64,000 bases of DNA from Pullichristensenella sp963930055 (GTDB lineage Bacteria; Bacillota; Clostridia; Christensenellales; Aristaeellaceae). Shown piece by piece: positions 49,501 to 59,129 of this stretch (position 1 is the stretch's first letter; each line of letters begins with the position of its first letter). The notes under the pieces were generated by a model. The model searched no databases and was not told the DNA's origin. It saw nothing but the letters and a program-made list of their open reading frames with translations. The DNA lies in assembly GCA_963930055.1 (NCBI GenBank), contig CAWVKS010000010.1:62001-126000 (forward strand), read 5' to 3'. A program made the translations under genes and the position numbers.

Positions 49501-52500
49501 GCCGGCCTTGACGCCGGTAACGGTGGCCGCGTTGCCGTCCTCGCCCTTTTCCACGGTGGCGACGGCGCTGTTGGAAGTCGTCCAGGTGAAGTCCTGCGCC
49601 ACCTCGTCGGTGGTGCCGTCCTTGCCGTAGGCCACGGCGGTGAGCGCCATTTCCTCGCCAACGGCGACCTCGGTCTGACCTTCGACGGCCGGGGCGACGG
49701 TCACGGCGTTGGTGGGATTGGTGACGGTCACTTCACACTGCTTTTCAATGCCGTTGTGGGAAGTGGCGGTGATGGTCGCGGTGCCGAGGGCGACGCCGGT
49801 GACGACGCCGTTTGTATCCACGGTGGCGATGCCCTCATCGCTGCTTTCCCAGGCGAAGTCGTCGCGCGCGCCGAAGGAGCTGTTGCCCGGCGTCACGGTC
49901 AGCGCCAGCGTGGCTTTTTCGCCGATGACCACATGCGTCGTCTCGGGGATGGTGAAATCCTGCACGGGCGCGATGACCGTCACCTGCAACGTAGCGCGGG
50001 TATTGCTGCCGTCCTTGGCAGTCACGGTGATGGTCACGGTACCGGGCTTGAGGCCGGTGACGGTGGCCTCGCCGTCCTCGCCGACCTTGATGGTGGCGAT
50101 GGAGGCGTCGGAACAGGTCCAGGTAAAGCTCTGGGCCACGTTCTGGGTGGAACCGTCCTTGTCGTAGCCGACAGCCTGCAGGCGCAGCGCGTCGCCTTCG
50201 ACCTCAACGACGGGTTCTTCCACGCCGATGGGGGATATGTCGATGCTGTCCACGGCCACGGAGACGATCACTTCGCAGGTCGACTTGATGCCGTTGTGGG
50301 AAGTGGCGGTGATGGTGGCCGCGCCGAAGCCGACCGCCGTTACCAGGCCCTTCCCGTCCACCTTGGCGACGGATGCATCGCTGGATTCCCAGGCAAAGTC
50401 GGTGGCGTCATGCAAGGTCGCGTTGCTCGGGCGGCCGTTGACGCGCAGCGCCAGCGTTTCGCCGGTGAACAGGCTCGCGGTGGAGACGAGCTCTCCGCGC
50501 ATGTCCTCGATCCAGCACTCGGAGATGGGGATCACCACGAGCACTTCGATCTCGGCGCGTATGCCGCTGCCGTCGGTGGCGATGGCGGCCACCTTGACGA
50601 TGCCATAGCGCCGGCCGGTGATGGTGGCGGTGCCGTCGCCGTTGTCGCGGATGGTGGCGTAGCTGCTGTTGCTCACGCGCCATTCAAATTCCTGCGCCAC
50701 GGAGTCGGCGGTGCCGTCCGGGCCGATGGCGGTGGCGGAAAGCGTCAGGTCGCTCGCGCCCTGGGAAACCACGGGCCGTCCGCCGCCCACAACGCTTATG
50801 TCGATGGCGTTGGTGCGGATGCTGACGTTGACCGTGCAGGTCTCCTCGATGCCGTTGTGGGAAACGGCGGTGATGACGGCCGTACCCTCGCTGACGCCGG
50901 TGACCACGCCGCTTTCGCTGACGGTGGCCACGCTTTCATCGCTGCTGGACCACTTGAAGTCCTTGGCGGTGTGGTAAGTGGCGTCGCCGGGCGTGCCGTT
51001 GACCTTGAGGGCCAGCGTGCGGCCGACGTTGACGTTGGCGGACGAGGGGATGATGTAGAAGCTCTCGATCGGCACGATGACCGTCAGGCGCATCTGGCCG
51101 CGGATGTCGCTGCCGTCGGCGGCGAACGCGCTGAGCGTGACCTCGCCGGCCTTCACGCCGGTGATGGTGGCGGTGCCGTCGCCGTTGTCGGTGACGCGGG
51201 CGTTGCCGTTGCTCACGCGCCAGTCAAACGCCTGGGCGACGTCCTCGGTGGTGCCGTCGTTGTTGTAGGCCACGGCCTGCACGCGCAGCGTCTCGCCCAC
51301 GCCCACTTCCGCCTTGTCGGCGTCCACGAGGCTGAGCTCGATCCTGCCGACGGGGATGGTGACGTAGACGGTCGCGGAGGTCTTGAGGCCGTTGTGGGAA
51401 GTGGCGGTGATGGTCGCCGTACCTTCGCTGACGCCGGTCACAGTGCCGTCGGCGGCGACGGTGGCGACGGATTCATCGCTGGATTCCCAGGTAAAGTCGG
51501 TAGCCGCGTGCAGCGTGGCGTTGCCCGGGCGGCCGTTGACCAGCAGCTTGACGGTCTCGCCGGCCTGGATGGTCGCGGTGGGCGTCATCATCCAGCACTC
51601 GGAGACGGGCACGATCACGCGCACGCTCATCTCGGCGCGTATGCCGCTGCCGTCGGCGGCGACGGCGGCGATCCGCACGGTGCCGGCCTTGCGGCCGGTG
51701 ATGGTGGCGGTGCCATCGCCATTGTCGCGGATGGTGGCGTAGCTGCTGTTGTTCACGCGCCAGTCAAACGCCTGGGCGACGTCCTCGGTGGTGCCGTCGT
51801 TGTTGTAGGCCACGGCGCGCACGCGCAGCGTCTCGTCGATGCCGACGTCGGCGCTCTTGGCGTCCACGAGGCTGAGCTCGATCCTGCCGACGGGGATGGT
51901 GACGTAGACGGTCGCGGAGGTCTTAAGGCCGTTGTGGGAAGTGGCGGTGATGATGGCCGTGCCTTCGCTGACGCCGGTCACAGTGCCGTCGGCGGCGACG
52001 GTGGCGACGGACTCATCGCTGGACTCCCAGGTAAAGTCGGTAGCCGCGTGCAGTGTGGCGTTGCCCGGGCGGCCGTTGACCAGCAGCTTGACGGTGCCGC
52101 CGGCCTGGATGGTCGCGGTGGGCGTCATCATCCAGCACTCGGAGACGGGCACGATCACGCGCACGCTCATCTCGGCGCGTATGCCGCTGCCGTCGGCGGC
52201 GACGGCGGCAATTTGCACGGTGCCGGCCTTGCGGCCAGTGATGGTGGCGGTGCCGTCGCCATTGTCGCGGATGGTGGCGTAGCTGGTGTTGCTCACGCGC
52301 CAGTCAAACGCCTGGGCGACGTCCTCGGTGGTGCCGTCGTTGTTGTAGGCCACGGCGCGCACGCGCAGCGTCTCGTCGATGCCGACGTCGGCGCTCTTGG
52401 CGTCCACGAGGCTGAGCTCGATCCTGCCGACGGGGATGGTGACGTAGACGGTCGCGGAGGTCGTAAGGCCGTTGTGGGAAGTGGCGGTGATGGTCGCCGT

Positions 52501-55500
52501 GCCTTCGCTGACGCCGGTCACAGTGCCGTCGGCGGCGACGGTGGCGACGGATTCATCGCTGGACTCCCAGGTAAAGTCGGTAGCCGCATGCAGTGTGGCG
52601 TTGCCCGGGCGGCCGTTGACCAGCAGCTTGATGGTGCCGCCGGCCTGGATGGTCGCGGTGGGCGTCATCATCCAGCACTCGGAAACGGGGATGATGATGC
52701 GCACGCTTATCTCGGCGCGTATGCCGCTGCCGTCGGTGGCGACGGCGGCGATTTGCACGGTGCCGGCCTTGTGGCCGGTGACGGTGGCGGTGCCGTCGCC
52801 GTTATTGCGGATGGTGGCGTAGCTGGTGTTGCTCACGCGCCACTCAAACTCTTGCGATACGGAGCCGGTGCTGCCGTCCGGGCCAAAGGCGGTGGCGGTC
52901 AGCGTCAGGTCGCTCTCGCCCCGGGAGACGACGGCCTGCCCGCCGCCTTCGACGCCGATCTCGATGTCGTTGGTGCGGATGCTGACGGTCACGGGGCAGC
53001 TTTCCTCGATGCCGTTGTGGGAAGTGACGGTGATGATGGCCGTGCCCTCGCTGACGCCGGTGATCACGCCGCTGTCGCTGATGGTGGCGATGCTCTCGTC
53101 GCTGGATTCCCACTTGAAGTCCTTGGCGGTGTGATACGTGGCATTGGCCGGCGTGCCGTTGAGCTTGAGGGCCAATGTGTTGCCGACGCTGACGTTCACC
53201 GCCGAGGGGATGATGTAGAAGCTCTCGACCGGCACGATGATCTTGATTTCCATCTGGGCGTTGACGCCGCTGCCGTCGGTGGCGAACGCGCCGATGATGA
53301 CGCTGCCGGTGCGCAGGCCGGTGACGGTAGCCGTGCCGTCGCCGTTGTCGGCGATGCGGGCATAGCTGTCGTTGCTCACGCGCCATTCGACGTCCTGCGA
53401 GACATTGACGGTGGAGCCGTTTTCATCGTAGGAGATGGCGCGTACGCGCAGCCCCTCGCCGCCGATGCCGACCTCGGGCCGCTCGGCGTCCACCAGTTCG
53501 AGCTCGATCTCGCCCACGGGGATGCTGACGGTCACGGAGCAGACGGCCTCCAGGCCGTTGTGGGAAGTGGCGGTGATGAGGGCCGTGCCTTCGCTTACGC
53601 CGGTGATAAGGCCGGTCTCGTCCACGCTGACGACGTATTCATCGCTGCTCTTCCAAGCAAAGTCGGTGGGGGCGTGGTAGGTGGCGTCGCCGGGCCTGCC
53701 GTTGACGCGCAGCTGCAATTGACGGCCGACAAAGAGCGTGGCGCTCGCCGGCTCCATCCAGCAGCTGGACACGGGCACGATCACGCGCACGGTGATTTCG
53801 CCGCGCAGGCCGGTGCCGTCGCTGGCGTAGGCGTAGATCTTCACGGTGCCGGCGCTCACGCCGCGCACGGTGCAGGTGCCGTCGAAGTTCTCGCGCACCT
53901 GGGCCGTCTTTGTATTGGCGGACTTCCAGGTGAACGTCTGGGACACGTTTTCGCTGGTATCGTTCGTGCCCAGCGCCGTGGCGCGCAGCGTCAGGTCGCT
54001 GGAGCCGACGCTGACCTCCGCCTTGTCCGTGTCGACCAGGGAGACCTCGATCTCATCGGTGGGGATGGCTACGGTGACCAGGCAGTAATCGGTCAGGCCG
54101 TTGTGGGAGATGGCGGTGATGATGGCCGTGCCGTAGCCAACGCCGGTCACCACGCCGTCCTCGACGGTGGCGATGCCCGCGTCGCTGGTCTCCCAGGTGA
54201 AGTCGGAGGGGTTGCGGTAGGTGGCGTCGCCGGGCGTGCCGTTGGGCCGCAGGGTCACGGTCTTGCCCGCGAACACCTGCGCGCTCTCGGGAATGTAGAA
54301 GCTCGTGACCGGCACGACGACCGTGACGGTGATCTCGCCGCGCGCGCCGGAACCGTCGCTGGCGGTGGCATAGACCTTGGCGGTGCCGGCCTTCACGCCG
54401 CGCACGGTGCAGGTGCCGTCGGCATTGCCGCGCACCTGGACGATGTTGGTGTTGGCGGATGTCCAGGTGAAATCCTGGCTGATATACAGGTCGTCGCCCT
54501 CGGCGTCCGTGGCCCTGGCGCGCAGCGTCAGGTCGCTGGAGCCGACGTTGACGTCGGCCCGGTCGCTGTCCACGGGCTCCACCGTGACCTTGCTGGCGGG
54601 CATGGTCACCGTGACGATGCAGACCTCGGTGATGCCATTGTGGGAAGTGGCGGTTACGGTGGTCGCGCCGATGCCGGTGGCGGTCAATTTGCCCTGGCTG
54701 TCCACAGTGACGATGTCCTCATCGCTGCTTCTCCAAGTGAAGTACTGGCGGGACTGGTAGGTGGCGTTCAGCGGCGTGCCGTTGAGCTTGAGCTGCTGCG
54801 ATTCGCCCACGAACAGCTGCACCACGTCCGGGTCGATATAGAAGCTTTCCACCGGCACGATCACGCGCACGGAGATCTCGCCGGAAACGCCGCTGCCGTC
54901 GGTGGCATAGGCGTAGATGCGCACCGTGCCCGAGGCTACGCCGGTCACTGTGCAGGTGCCGTCGCCGTTGGCCTGCACGCGGGCATAGCGCGTGTTGGCG
55001 GACTTCCAGGTGAAGCCCTGCTGCACGTTGTTCATGGTGCCGTCCGCGCCATAGGCGGTGGCGCGCAGCGTCAGGTCGCTCACGCCGATGGAGACTTCGG
55101 CCTTGTCCGTGCCCACCGGGTCGACGATGATGGTGCGCACGGGGTTGGTGACCTCCACCAGACAGGAGGCCGTGCGGCCGTTGAGCGTGCGCGCGACCAG
55201 GCGCACCTGGCCGGCCGCCTCGCCGGTGAGGTTGCCGTTTGCGTCGACGCTGGCCGCGCCGGTCAGCGGCTCTACGGACCAGAGGATGGTGCTGGGCTGG
55301 GCGTCGGCGGGGGAGATGGTGGCCGTGAAGCGCTTGCTCTGGCCGACGACGACTTCCGCCGAAGCGGGCAGGGACACGCCCGTGGGCATCTTGCCGACGA
55401 ACACCTTTACGCTCACCGGGTCAAGCGAGCCGGCCCTGGCGGTGATGGTCACATTGCCGGAGGCGCCCATCGCCTCCACGAGCGCGCCGGCCTGGGTCGG

Positions 55501-58500
55501 GGTGACGGTGGCGACGCTCTCATTGCTCGACGTCCAGGAGATGGGCAGGCCGAGCACTTCGTCCGGGCCGATCTTCAGGCCGAGCGTGGTATACTGGTTG
55601 AGATAGATGGTATCCTCCGCTCCCACCGCGGCGTCGTTGTAGTAGAGCACGGCGCGCAGGACCGTCGGGTCGGGCGTCACTTCCGCGCTGAAGATGGCGC
55701 GCGCCGTGACCGCGCCGCCCTCGGGGCAGAGGGTGGATACGTCGTTGTAGCTGAACTGGCCGCGCTCGGCGTACCAGCGCAGGCTGGCCTCCCCGCAGGA
55801 GAGCATCCAGCCGTTGAACACCTTGCCGGCGGGCGCATCGGCCTCGGGCAGGCTGTACATGGCCTCGGGCGTGAGCGAGGAGAGCGTGCGGCGGCCCAGC
55901 AGCTTGTCATAGCTGCCGTAGAACGTGACCACAACGCGCGTTTCGCCTTCTTCCGCCTCCGCGGAGGGGGTATAAAGGGCGGTCAGCTCCAGGCTCGCCT
56001 CGCAGGTGGCGGAAACGGGTTTGCCGTCCGCGTCAAAGCTGTAAACGGGCGTGGAGTAGGAGATGAGGGAGGAGTCTGTCTCGGCTATGAACTCGTCAAA
56101 CGACAAGGAACCCGCCGCAAACAGCGTGCCGTCCGCCAGCTCCCAGCCGGCGAACACCAGGCCGGGGTCGGCGCTGGGCGCGGGCATTTCCACGGTGTCG
56201 CCCTTGCCGAGCAACAGCGTCTGCGAATAGCCCTCGTCGCGCAGGAGCAGCTTGATGGTATAGGTAGTCTCTACCGTCGAGCCGGAGGGGTCGGTGCAGT
56301 CGCCGGTGAAGCGCACGGAAGGCGTGAGCACCAGGCGGGCAAAGCCGTCCTCGTCAAAGTCGGCGTAGTCCACCACGTCGCTGAAGCGCACGGAGGCAGG
56401 GTAGGCCTGGGCAAGCACGCGCTCGCCGCCGGCGTACCAGCCGTCGATGGCGCAGCCGGGGCAGAAGGTGGCGAAGTCGTCGCCAAGCCCCTTGCCGGCG
56501 TCATTATCCAGTATGTCGTCGCGGTAGCCTTCGTAGGTCTCGTAGCCGGCGGCGAAGGAGACGGCCTCGTCGGCGCTGTCCTCATAGACGCGCACGCGCG
56601 CGCCGGAGCGCGTCCAGGCGCTGGCGTCGAGGACGACCTCGATCACGCGCCCTTCCGTCTCGCGCTCGAACACCGGCTCGAGGTAGACTTCCACCGTGGG
56701 CAGGCCGTGGTCGAGCACGATGCCCGCCACGGAAATCATCTGCAGAAGTTCGTCATAGGTAAGGCTGGCGGTCTGCGCAGACACCAGCGAAGCGGCGCTG
56801 GCGGGGGCGTTGTAATCGCCGCCCACATAGTATTCCACGCGCCAGCCGCTGAGCGCCTGACCGTCCAGCTGCATGTCGATGGGCGGGAAGGAGACGCTGT
56901 CGCCGCTGGAGGCGAGGCGCGTATAGCTCTCGTTGCCCTCGGCGTCGGCGATGGTGACGTTGAGGATGACGGGCTTTTCCTCGTCGGCGGCGACGACCAG
57001 CGCCGCGCGCACGGCCAGGCAGTTGGCGGATACGCTTTCCGTTTCCGCGCCCGCTTCGATGAGCGTTTCAAGCTCCTTGTAGCTGACGGCGGACTTGTTC
57101 GCCGGCCAGCTCTTGCCGCCCGGCAGGGACCATCCGGCGCAGGTCACGCCTTCCGGCAGCGTATAGGAGAGGGCGACATTTTCATCGCCGGGGGCGAGTG
57201 TCACCGAGCCGATGGCCTGGCCGCCGTTTGTGAGGATCAGCTGCAGATAGGGCTGGTCGGTCTCGGCGGAACCGTCCGGCTCGTAGTAGGCGCACACCTC
57301 CAGGCGCTTGAAGCCGCCTTCGGCCTCGGGCAGGCTGGTAGCCACGGAGCCCAGGCTCTCCATCAGCTGCTCATAGCTGAGGGTCGCGCCGGCCTCGAAC
57401 TGCACGCCGTCCAGATACGCGCCGCCATAGACGCCGCGCCAGTAGACGGAATAGCCCGCGCGCTCGTCAAGCTGCGGGATGGCCTTGCCGCCCTCGCCCG
57501 CGTACAGGCGCACGCTGGCAAGCTCCTCAAGCTGCCAATACTGGTCGCCCGAGTGCTGGTAGAAGGTGAGGATGACGCCGTCCTTGCGGTCGCCCTTGAT
57601 ATACATGTAGACGCCGGAGGGGTCGGCGCCGTCCTTGGTGCAGCGCTCATGCACTTCCGTGTAGGTCAGCGTGGTCTTGCCCGCGGGCAGCTCGCGCGCC
57701 AGCTTGCCGTCGGCGCTCGCCAGCACCCAGGTCGCGCCTTCGGGCAGCACGTCCGGCAGGGCATAGGCCTTGTCCGGCTCCTCGGGGGTGAGCGTCAGCG
57801 TGGAAGAACCGATGCGGTCCTCCTCGTTTTGCCCCGCCGCGTGGTAGAAGCCGATGCGGTAGACCGGCAGGTCGTTTTTCACCGTATAGGTGGAGCGCAG
57901 GTCGACGATGATGGTTCCGAACCTGTCCGTCGTCTGGAGGACGTCCGAAGCGACCAGGTCGTCAAAGGACACCTCGCGCTGGCTGGCGGAGCAGAAGGGA
58001 AGGGCGTCGCTCCCATGGACGCTCTCCCAGCCGGTGTGCGTGTAAGCCGCGTTGGCGGGCAGCACCGGCAGCGTGATGTCGGAACCGCCTTCCACCAGCG
58101 CCGTCTCCATCAGCAGCGCGCCGGTATAGCCGTTGTAGACGTTCAGATGGACGATGCGCAAGGGCGCGCCCTCGTCCACGCTGCGCATGTACAGCGCGGC
58201 GTCGGCGGTGGAAAGGAGACTGATTTCGCCCGTGGGCAATTCCGGCTGCGACGAAGGTTCGACAGACGGCTCTGCGGACGGTTCGACGGACGGCTCCGCG
58301 GACGGTTCAACAGACGGTTCTGCGGAGGGCTCAACAGACGGCTCCACGGACGGCTCTGCCGAGGGCTCGCCGGACGGTTCGACGGACGGCTGCGCCGAGG
58401 GCAACGTCGAAGGCTCGTCCGTCGCTTCGTCTGCCGTGGTATCTTCATCCTGCGAAGAAGGAACTTCGGTCGGTTTGCTCTCGGAAGGGACGTCACCTGT

Positions 58501-58911
58501 TTCCGGCGCATTCGTGGGCGCCTGCGTGGGCTGCCCTTCGGCCGAACTTGCGCCATTGGAGGCGACGGGTGCCTGCGAGCCGTTTGTCGCCGTGGGCTCA
58601 TTTTTGCCCGCGGGCGTCTCTGGCGTCGAGGCCTGCGTGGTGCTCTGCGCCTTCGGGGCGGACGCGCTTTCGCCCGCCGGCTCTTCAGACGGCGGTTCAG
58701 AAACCTTCGGCGCTTCCTTTGGCTTTGGCGCCGAAGTTGCAGGCACTGGCGTAGACGTGGCGGCAGCCTCGGGCGTCGTTTTCGCCTGAGGCGCCGGCGT
58801 TTCTACGGATTCTACGATGACGATAGGCTCGCTTTCCGCCCATACGGGCAACGAGCTCAGAACCATGAGCAAGGCCAGGGCCAAGCACAGGATCTTCTGC
58901 AATCGTCTCAT
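46558..58911 (-). CDS. Giant secreted protein with BIG2 (bacterial Ig-like) repeats
   Basis: 4,117 residues from ATG 58911, eight bases after GGGAGGGG; the frame runs to 59109 but without a ribosome site. Signal peptide 1-25 (MRRLQKILCLALALLMVL, then SSLPVWA). Residues 26-230 are rich in Pro/Thr/Ser/Glu and end in PSVEPSAE repeats. Residues about 230-1080 hold InlB-like or unknown beta repeats. From about 1080 to the end come roughly thirty BIG2 domains (DFTWESSDESVATV, then GVSEGTATITATSHNG), arranged as about twelve pairs of some 180 residues plus more diverged units. No LPXTG, S-layer or choline-binding motif is seen at the C-terminus, so attachment is unclear. Likely a surface fibre or adhesin. 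Confidence 0.92.
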   Translation of the reverse strand: MRRLQKILCLALALLMVLSSLPVWAESEPIVIVESVETPAPQAKTTPEAAATSTPVPATSAPKPKEAPKVSEPPSEEPAGESASAPKAQSTTQASTPETPAGKNEPTATNGSQAPVASNGASSAEGQPTQAPTNAPETGDVPSESKPTEVPSSQDEDTTADEATDEPSTLPSAQPSVEPSGEPSAEPSVEPSVEPSAEPSVEPSAEPSVEPSAEPSVEPSSQPELPTGEISLLSTADAALYMRSVDEGAPLRIVHLNVYNGYTGALLMETALVEGGSDITLPVLPANAAYTHTGWESVHGSDALPFCSASQREVSFDDLVASDVLQTTDRFGTIIVDLRSTYTVKNDLPVYRIGFYHAAGQNEEDRIGSSTLTLTPEEPDKAYALPDVLPEGATWVLASADGKLARELPAGKTTLTYTEVHERCTKDGADPSGVYMYIKGDRKDGVILTFYQHSGDQYWQLEELASVRLYAGEGGKAIPQLDERAGYSVYWRGVYGGAYLDGVQFEAGATLSYEQLMESLGSVATSLPEAEGGFKRLEVCAYYEPDGSAETDQPYLQLILTNGGQAIGSVTLAPGDENVALSYTLPEGVTCAGWSLPGGKSWPANKSAVSYKELETLIEAGAETESVSANCLAVRAALVVAADEEKPVILNVTIADAEGNESYTRLASSGDSVSFPPIDMQLDGQALSGWRVEYYVGGDYNAPASAASLVSAQTASLTYDELLQMISVAGIVLDHGLPTVEVYLEPVFERETEGRVIEVVLDASAWTRSGARVRVYEDSADEAVSFAAGYETYEGYRDDILDNDAGKGLGDDFATFCPGCAIDGWYAGGERVLAQAYPASVRFSDVVDYADFDEDGFARLVLTPSVRFTGDCTDPSGSTVETTYTIKLLLRDEGYSQTLLLGKGDTVEMPAPSADPGLVFAGWELADGTLFAAGSLSFDEFIAETDSSLISYSTPVYSFDADGKPVSATCEASLELTALYTPSAEAEEGETRVVVTFYGSYDKLLGRRTLSSLTPEAMYSLPEADAPAGKVFNGWMLSCGEASLRWYAERGQFSYNDVSTLCPEGGAVTARAIFSAEVTPDPTVLRAVLYYNDAAVGAEDTIYLNQYTTLGLKIGPDEVLGLPISWTSSNESVATVTPTQAGALVEAMGASGNVTITARAGSLDPVSVKVFVGKMPTGVSLPASAEVVVGQSKRFTATISPADAQPSTILWSVEPLTGAASVDANGNLTGEAAGQVRLVARTLNGRTASCLVEVTNPVRTIIVDPVGTDKAEVSIGVSDLTLRATAYGADGTMNNVQQGFTWKSANTRYARVQANGDGTCTVTGVASGTVRIYAYATDGSGVSGEISVRVIVPVESFYIDPDVVQLFVGESQQLKLNGTPLNATYQSRQYFTWRSSDEDIVTVDSQGKLTATGIGATTVTATSHNGITEVCIVTVTMPASKVTVEPVDSDRADVNVGSSDLTLRARATDAEGDDLYISQDFTWTSANTNIVQVRGNADGTCTVRGVKAGTAKVYATASDGSGARGEITVTVVVPVTSFYIPESAQVFAGKTVTLRPNGTPGDATYRNPSDFTWETSDAGIATVEDGVVTGVGYGTAIITAISHNGLTDYCLVTVAIPTDEIEVSLVDTDKAEVSVGSSDLTLRATALGTNDTSENVSQTFTWKSANTKTAQVRENFDGTCTVRGVSAGTVKIYAYASDGTGLRGEITVRVIVPVSSCWMEPASATLFVGRQLQLRVNGRPGDATYHAPTDFAWKSSDEYVVSVDETGLITGVSEGTALITATSHNGLEAVCSVTVSIPVGEIELELVDAERPEVGIGGEGLRVRAISYDENGSTVNVSQDVEWRVSNDSYARIADNGDGTATVTGLRTGSVIIGAFATDGSGVNAQMEIKIIVPVESFYIIPSAVNVSVGNTLALKLNGTPANATYHTAKDFKWESSDESIATISDSGVITGVSEGTAIITVTSHNGIEESCPVTVSIRTNDIEIGVEGGGQAVVSRGESDLTLTATAFGPDGSTGSVSQEFEWRVSNTSYATIRNNGDGTATVTGHKAGTVQIAAVATDGSGIRAEISVRIIIPVSECWMMTPTATIQAGGTIKLLVNGRPGNATLHAATDFTWESSDESVATVAADGTVTGVSEGTATITATSHNGLTTSATVYVTIPVGRIELSLVDAKSADVGIDETLRVRAVAYNNDGTTEDVAQAFDWRVSNTSYATIRDNGDGTATITGRKAGTVQIAAVAADGSGIRAEMSVRVIVPVSECWMMTPTATIQAGGTVKLLVNGRPGNATLHAATDFTWESSDESVATVAADGTVTGVSEGTAIITATSHNGLKTSATVYVTIPVGRIELSLVDAKSADVGIDETLRVRAVAYNNDGTTEDVAQAFDWRVNNSSYATIRDNGDGTATITGRKAGTVRIAAVAADGSGIRAEMSVRVIVPVSECWMMTPTATIQAGETVKLLVNGRPGNATLHAATDFTWESSDESVATVAADGTVTGVSEGTATITATSHNGLKTSATVYVTIPVGRIELSLVDADKAEVGVGETLRVQAVAYNNDGTTEDVAQAFDWRVSNGNARVTDNGDGTATITGVKAGEVTLSAFAADGSDIRGQMRLTVIVPIESFYIIPSSANVNVGRTLALKVNGTPGDATYHTAKDFKWSSSDESVATVSESGVVTGVSEGTAVITAVSHNGIEETCTVNVSIRTNAIDISVVGGGRPVVSQGASDLTLSATAIGPDGTADSVAQEFEWRVSNSSYATIRDNGDGTATITGRRYGIVKVAAIATDGSGIRAEIEVLVVIPISECWIEDMRGELVSTASLFTGETLALRVNGRPSNATLHDATDFAWESSDASVAKVDGKGLVTAVGFGAATITATSHNGIKSTCEVIVSVAVDSIDISPIGVEEPVVEVEGDALRLQAVGYDKDGSTQNVAQSFTWTCSDASIATIKVGEDGEATVTGLKPGTVTITVTAKDGSNTRATLQVTVIAPVQDFTIPETTHVVIGEKATLALTVTPGNSSFGARDDFAWESSDEGIATVDTNGVVTGVALGTATITATSHNGIEKQCEVTVTNPTNAVTVAPAVEGQTEVAVGEEMALTAVAYGKDGTTDEVAQDFTWTTSNSAVATVEKGEDGNAATVTGVKAGTATITAVTTDGSGIRGKYTVTVIVAVKDFTIPETARVVVGEDVTLTLSVSPSNATHDSRGDFAWTSSDEKVATVDANGIVTGVALGTATITVTSHNGIEKQCEVTVTNPTNTVTVSPAVAGQAEVCVGEEMVLTAVAYGKDGTTDDVAQDFAWTSSSSAIATVEKDEDGNGVVTGVKAGTVTITAATTDGSGISGKYTITVIVPVEGLALPESAVLPMIETLDLGAELAFDPEDATMRDVEWTSSDETIATVDANGVVSPRKTGDVVITVTAKSDPAITASCQIRVKRLPDSIDIETVGACIPYDGAANTVILYIPYPKEDHVSYVNNSVTFNYTPDDEYVLSDTRWQVTTGSNRVTASRDSETGAFTIRANEGALSSRERMVTITITAASKYDMDIRGTYNIILARGIAEIGTNDLQYDIETTSSFDVPPLNIIPSNATFANRSDFVWMSSNPEVVSVSQNGHCTIHSTGTAYISLCPRYDSGYINSGNPDVTAGFSVTILKKASAAIIAMLDDDYNVVGVDSGTIARGGDVQLFALAIEDDYTLADLEAGRLPAAGQRFKWSVSDTDYAAVKLDDEETGFCLIHAGRSTGNGYVTIKATTQDGSGVSASFRLRIVDPITSIANVREELTLKVGESYTFDPQPVPADAELTDLFWHDIKERYQHIASMEGNTVTALSPGTVTLTVAPLYHGRQLDEDGEYYSVSASCVLTVYDYPAAVKIDGATDAQSLLVGDTLELTASVLDANGSADTVMQGVAWKSSDANVASIDENGKLTAVGSGEVTITATSDDKGKDGEAVSQSITLQVGEARIDGVPATLTLGVGEKYTFAPALEPKGDAAFVWTALSEEDEKVLSMDGNAVTGVAPGTVTLTVEAEGMDGVRATCTVTVAAQPASIAIEGLEDGQEIAMGERTQLAATVLGADGSADGVPQEVVWDCSDWNIAYIEDGVLVPYSMGEITITATSAVNDKVKGSVTIKVGMF
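51341..52850 (-). repeat. Near-identical 540-bp tandem repeats in the BIG2 gene
   Basis: The same run beginning ATCCTGCCGACGGGGATGG recurs at 51341, 51881 and 52421, exactly 540 bases (180 codons, two BIG2 domains) apart, with only scattered differences between units. Neighbouring units are clearly more diverged. This shows recent duplication or gene conversion. Confidence 0.85.
58252..58400 (-). repeat. 12-bp repeats coding PSVE/PSAE
   Basis: About a dozen units of 12 bases (on the plus strand GACGGNTC-type) encode Pro-Ser-Val/Ala-Glu tetrads in the stalk region of the BIG2 protein. Such tracts change length easily by slippage. Confidence 0.85.
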
Positions 58912-58954
58912 CAGAGATCCCCTCCCATACTTTTTCAGGATAGAATTCAAGCTA

Positions 58955-58983
58955 AATATATCACAAGTATGAAGATTTGTCAA
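58955..58983 (-). promoter_or_regulatory. Sigma-A promoter of the BIG2 gene
   Basis: Minus strand TTGACA (58983-58978), 17 bases, TATATT (58960-58955). The start near 58948 gives a leader of about 37 nt. Confidence 0.85.
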
Positions 58984-59072
58984 CAAATTCCCGTGATTTA
59001 ACGCGATTCTTTTTGCGATTTCGGCAAAATCCGTTTGACACAAAAATGAAAGCATGCGCATATATATTGTAG

Positions 59073-59110
59073 AAAAAAATGTGCGATACGTATTGCACGC
59101 ATCGCACATT
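59073..59110 (-). terminator. Terminator of the TM1266-like gene
   Basis: ATGTGCGAT and ATCGCACAT (59101-59109 with 59079-59087, read on the minus strand) form a stem with further inner pairing, followed on that strand by seven T residues (59079-59073). Confidence 0.85.
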
Positions 59111-59129
59111 TGTCATTTTTGTTTCCGGC

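Noticed and set aside
51341..52850. CRISPR-like regular spacing in the BIG2 gene
   Set aside because: The repeats are 540 bp, contiguous and in frame with a coding sequence; there are no short repeats with unique spacers.
47428..59001. An open frame of about 3,857 codons on the plus strand opposite the BIG2 gene
   Set aside because: It is a shadow caused by GC-rich, repeat-driven codon use in the real gene. It has low-complexity Gly/Asp/Val/His composition, no ribosome site and no recognisable domain, while the minus strand has promoter, signal peptide and Ig domains.
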